A stretch of 22,809 bases of DNA from the NCBI GenBank assembly GCA_027600665.1, contig JADGJL010000392.1, positions 1-22,809 of the forward strand, read 5' to 3'. The notes under the pieces are model-generated. The model did no database searches. It was not told the origin of the DNA and saw only the letters and a list, made by a program, of their open reading frames with translations. A program made the translations under genes and the position numbers. Below, one piece after another: positions 20,245 through 22,809 of the stretch (position 1 is the stretch's first letter; every line of letters begins with the position of its first letter). This DNA is from Irineochytrium annulatum. Its lineage: Eukaryota; Chytridiomycota; Chytridiomycetes; Chytridiales; Chytridiaceae.

Positions 20245-21930
20245 TCAAAGGCTTAAAACCGCCAGCACACCCACACACCCGACGACGGCCGCCATCCACC
20301 CACCCTCAGCCCTCCCCGCCGCGTTCTTCGTCGACGTCGACTTGGTGGTCGTGGCCAACACCGACGCGGTCGCCCCGGGCGTCTTGCCATCACCAATGGT
20401 CCCCGTCGGACCGCCCGTCGCACCCCCCGAGCCCGGCGTCCAGTTCGTGACGGGCTGCGCGAAATCCACGGGGTACCCGCTCGTGGCCGCGATCACGGCG
20501 GGCGTGATCGGGAGCTGGCTGTGCCAGTACACGACCATGTTGTAGAACGGGTCCGACGGGCCGAGGTACGGGCTGTTGCTGACGGCCTGATCGCACTCCG
20601 CTACCGTCGCCGGTGTGAACTTGCCGTTGACTCCGTTGCCCGGCTGGAAGAAGTTGTAGGGCGTGTTGAGGACGGTCTGGATGTACGTCTCGGCGATGGC
20701 CAGGTCGCCGAGGGTGAGCTCGTGTTCCAGGGAAATGAAGCCCTGGTACTGGGGACCGCCGGGCAGCCAGGTGACGTTTGTCCATGACGACGCATTGTTG
20801 ACGTCGCCGCCTGCGGCCCACGGGTTGGACATAAATCCGTTTTGGAAGACGAGAGAGAGCATCTGGGTGGCGTTGGTGGCGGTCCAGGGGTAGGGGGTGG
20901 CGGGGGCGGTGTCGTTGATGGTGTAGTCCTTGGAGTCGATATTCCACATGGCGATGCGGAGGCCAAGGGAGGACATGATACCTCGGACTCGGTCGTCAAT
21001 ATCGCCCTTAGGAGGGCGCCAGTAGCGGGGCACGACTCCGGTGACGCTTCAAGTTTAGTTAGTCTTACGGAACGCAAATAGTCGAAACACAAGCAACACA
21101 AACTTGTAGATGGCCATTGCGGTGAAGAGGGTCTCGGAGATAATCTCATCGGTGGGTTTCGTGGAAGTAAACGGGTGCGTCCATGTCTATGAGAACGGGT
21201 AAATAGGGTGTTGACCAGTGTGCAACGGAGGAAACCTACGTGGATTCCAATCTGATGACCGGCTTTGTAGGCGGCCAACAAGGCATCCGGGTGCTGCAAG
21301 ACAACGCCGCCGATGACGAAAAACGACGCCTTGATGTTGTACTTCGCAAGCATGGGAAGGAAGTCCATCTCGTTCAGCGGGCCGTCGTCATACTTTCAAT
21401 GAATTGTTAGGCGTTTCAGACGTGATCAGAAGAGCGGGTCCAAAGATACTCACTGTGAAGGCCCACTTCCCGGGCGCGCATGCGCACATCTCAACGTATG
21501 GGCTCTTTACATCCCACATCGCACCTGTGAAAGACGGCGACGCCTGAAACAGAAACAAAGACGGTTAATCGAAGTCGCGTCACATATAAGAAAGCTGGCA
21601 AAGTGCATGCGAACCAAAGTGGTCGAAGCTCCCCACGGGGCTCCAGTTCCCGAACCAGGTTGCGCAGGATACGGAGGCGTCGACAAAATGTTCTGGTTAA
21701 GATCCGTTTTTCGCGAGAGCATCAGCTGCGCCGCCTGGGTCCAGACCGGGACGGATGGAGGATCCGGGATGCGGACCATGTTGTTGAGCAGGGGGTCTAC
21801 GAACGAAATAAATAAAATAAATATATAAATCAACCGAAAGAAGTTTCACGCGCTGAGAGGGAAATGGGACTCACCAGTGAAGGTGGTCATGCACTGGGGC
21901 CACGCGGGCGCAACGGCGCAGACGTCGTAT
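20245..21930 (-). CDS. Chitin/polysaccharide deacetylase, GPI-anchored; apparent one-base frameshift, 5' end unresolved
   Basis: Predicted cell-wall enzyme that removes N-acetyl groups from chitin (carbohydrate esterase family 4). Supported exons are 21930-21875, 21796-21615, 21524-21454, 21392-21240, 21186-21104 and 21046-20245. Motifs in order are TYDDGP (canonical TFDDGP, metal and base Asp pair), the metal site HTWTH split by an intron, RYWRPPKGD (canonical RPPYG), MWNIDSKDY and ISLEHE. A Ser/Thr/Gly linker and a hydrophobic tail after NAAGRAEGG look like a GPI-attachment signal. Inside exon 21796-21615 the frame that enters and the frame that exits differ by one base. The outgoing frame opens only after a TAA at 21699-21697, so the shift most likely falls at the A4 run 21685-21688. 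No splice pair repairs it. The first exon begins at acceptor 21931. The start codon and any signal peptide were not found. Confidence 0.82.
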
Positions 21931-22667
21931 CTGCAAGGCGCGATGGTCAGAGAAGAAGGCTTCAACGTACAAAGGACGCGGTAGTCATCCTCAGGCCGTC
22001 TTCGTTGTGCCAACGCCTTCCGGACCTTGCCACTCTTAAGCGACCATTCCCCGTGGAAGTTGCTCCCCATTGAAAACTGTCCATCGCAGCCCCCACCGAA
22101 GCCACCATCCACAACCAGGCTCGACCCCGCCCCCATTCCTTCCGCATCCCATCCCATGTTGATGGCTGATCAACTCACCCGAGCGACATGGCCATTGTGA
22201 CGGTCTTTCCAGGTGTTGTGGCGACGGCAGGCAGGTGAGTTTTGCAGCGCCGTCAGCCCAGTCTTCGCGAAGCGGCTGCAAAGTTGGATGGATTTCCAAA
22301 GTTGCTTGAAATGAAATCCGAAACGGACCTGTTCGACCGCCACCTTTTCAGCAAGCCTCCCATGCCGCATGTGTTGACAGCCTCAAATGTTGTCTTGGAT
22401 TCTCTGAAGACCACGTTCTCCAAAGATGTGCACTCTTTTACTTTAAAGCTTCTATTCTGGCACTGTAGCCTATTCACAGGGTTTTTCAATTAACTTTAAA
22501 TAAATGGTGAAAGCAATCTATCCAGCCATTCACACTTTCTCCCTTCATGCTTTCCACTCGTTTTCCCTCCAACGCCTTCTTATAGCGTCGGTATCCACCC
22601 CTTACTTAGCGCGATAATCCATTGATCCCCTCACAGGTGCCTTCTATGCAGTCGTGCTTTCGCACAT
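21931..22667. other. Region upstream of the deacetylase, probably with its unresolved 5' exon(s)
   Basis: A minus-strand frame stays open from 22157 into the exon at 21930, so the deacetylase may extend upstream without an intron. That stretch, however, shows no signal peptide and weak coding character. Alternatively a short first exon starts at the ATG at 22195 on the minus strand, followed by a GTGAGT donor. I cannot choose between them. From about 22260 to 22667 I see nothing supportable. Confidence 0.35.
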
Positions 22668-22809
22668 TCACGCCTTTACCCCCTCAAACATCCCCTCCAG
22701 CTCCCTCTCCTCCCCATCCGTCGTGACCTTCAACACATTGATCGCATACTCCATGCACTGCACCACGCTAACGTCCTTCAACCAATCCTCCTCCCCCACC
22801 TCTTCCTCC
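22668..22809 (-). CDS. C-terminal fragment of an unidentified gene running off the window
   Basis: The last 142 bases read on the minus strand as 46 codons followed by TGA (22670-22668). The frame is entirely open and GC-rich, in the style of other exons here. The peptide is acidic and helical, with patterns such as EEDWLKDVSVVQCMEYAINV and a tail ending FEGVKA. I do not recognise it. The gene continues beyond position 22809, so its function cannot be judged. It would be transcribed toward the deacetylase promoter. Confidence 0.5.
   Translation of the reverse strand, partial: EEEVGEEDWLKDVSVVQCMEYAINVLKVTTDGEERELEGMFEGVKA

Noticed and set aside
21454..21543. Alternative deacetylase exon start at 21543 (ASPSFTGAMW)
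   Set aside because: It is in phase only with the less protein-like frame of the previous exon. The acceptor at 21525 restores a continuous frame from FDHF to GAMWDV.
1..22809. Transposon or CRISPR content
   Set aside because: No transposase, reverse transcriptase, terminal repeats or regularly spaced repeats were seen. The window is gene-dense eukaryotic DNA.

Overview
The window is eukaryotic nuclear DNA, most likely from a zoosporic (flagellated) fungus such as a chytrid. This rests on three things seen together. The genes are split by many short GT-AG introns (44-175 nt). There is a fungal-type nitrate assimilation cluster and a GPI-anchored chitin-deacetylase-like protein. There are also two axoneme genes, MNS1 and CFAP20, which non-flagellated higher fungi generally lack. 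The exact lineage is an inference.

Layout, left to right. At 45-1511 (+) lies a multi-pass membrane protein of unknown family, followed by about 1.1 kb with no supported gene. The nitrate block spans 2588-14100. It holds nitrate reductase (-, 5807-2588), a uroporphyrinogen-III C-methyltransferase/MET1-type siroheme enzyme (+, 6023-7570), a NRT2/CrnA nitrate transporter (-, 9982-8075) and nitrite reductase (+, 10442-14100). The four genes form two head-to-head pairs, each sharing one intergenic promoter rich in HGATAR motifs. Together they cover nitrate import, nitrate to nitrite, nitrite to ammonium, and a step in making the siroheme that nitrite reductase needs.

To the right are a short-chain dehydrogenase (-, 15481-14517) diverging from a small basic protein of unknown function (+, 15629-16096). 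Next come the tandem flagellar genes MNS1 (+, 16772-18648) and CFAP20 (+, 18811-19757), then a polysaccharide/chitin deacetylase (-, about 21930-20245). The deacetylase has an apparent one-base frameshift and an unresolved 5' end. The last 142 bases hold the C-terminus of another minus-strand gene that runs off the window.

Exon boundaries were worked out by hand from splice sites, reading phase and expected protein continuity. Most are phase-consistent and give protein lengths normal for the families. The least certain points are one intron of the first gene, the siroheme enzyme start codon and the 5' part of the deacetylase.
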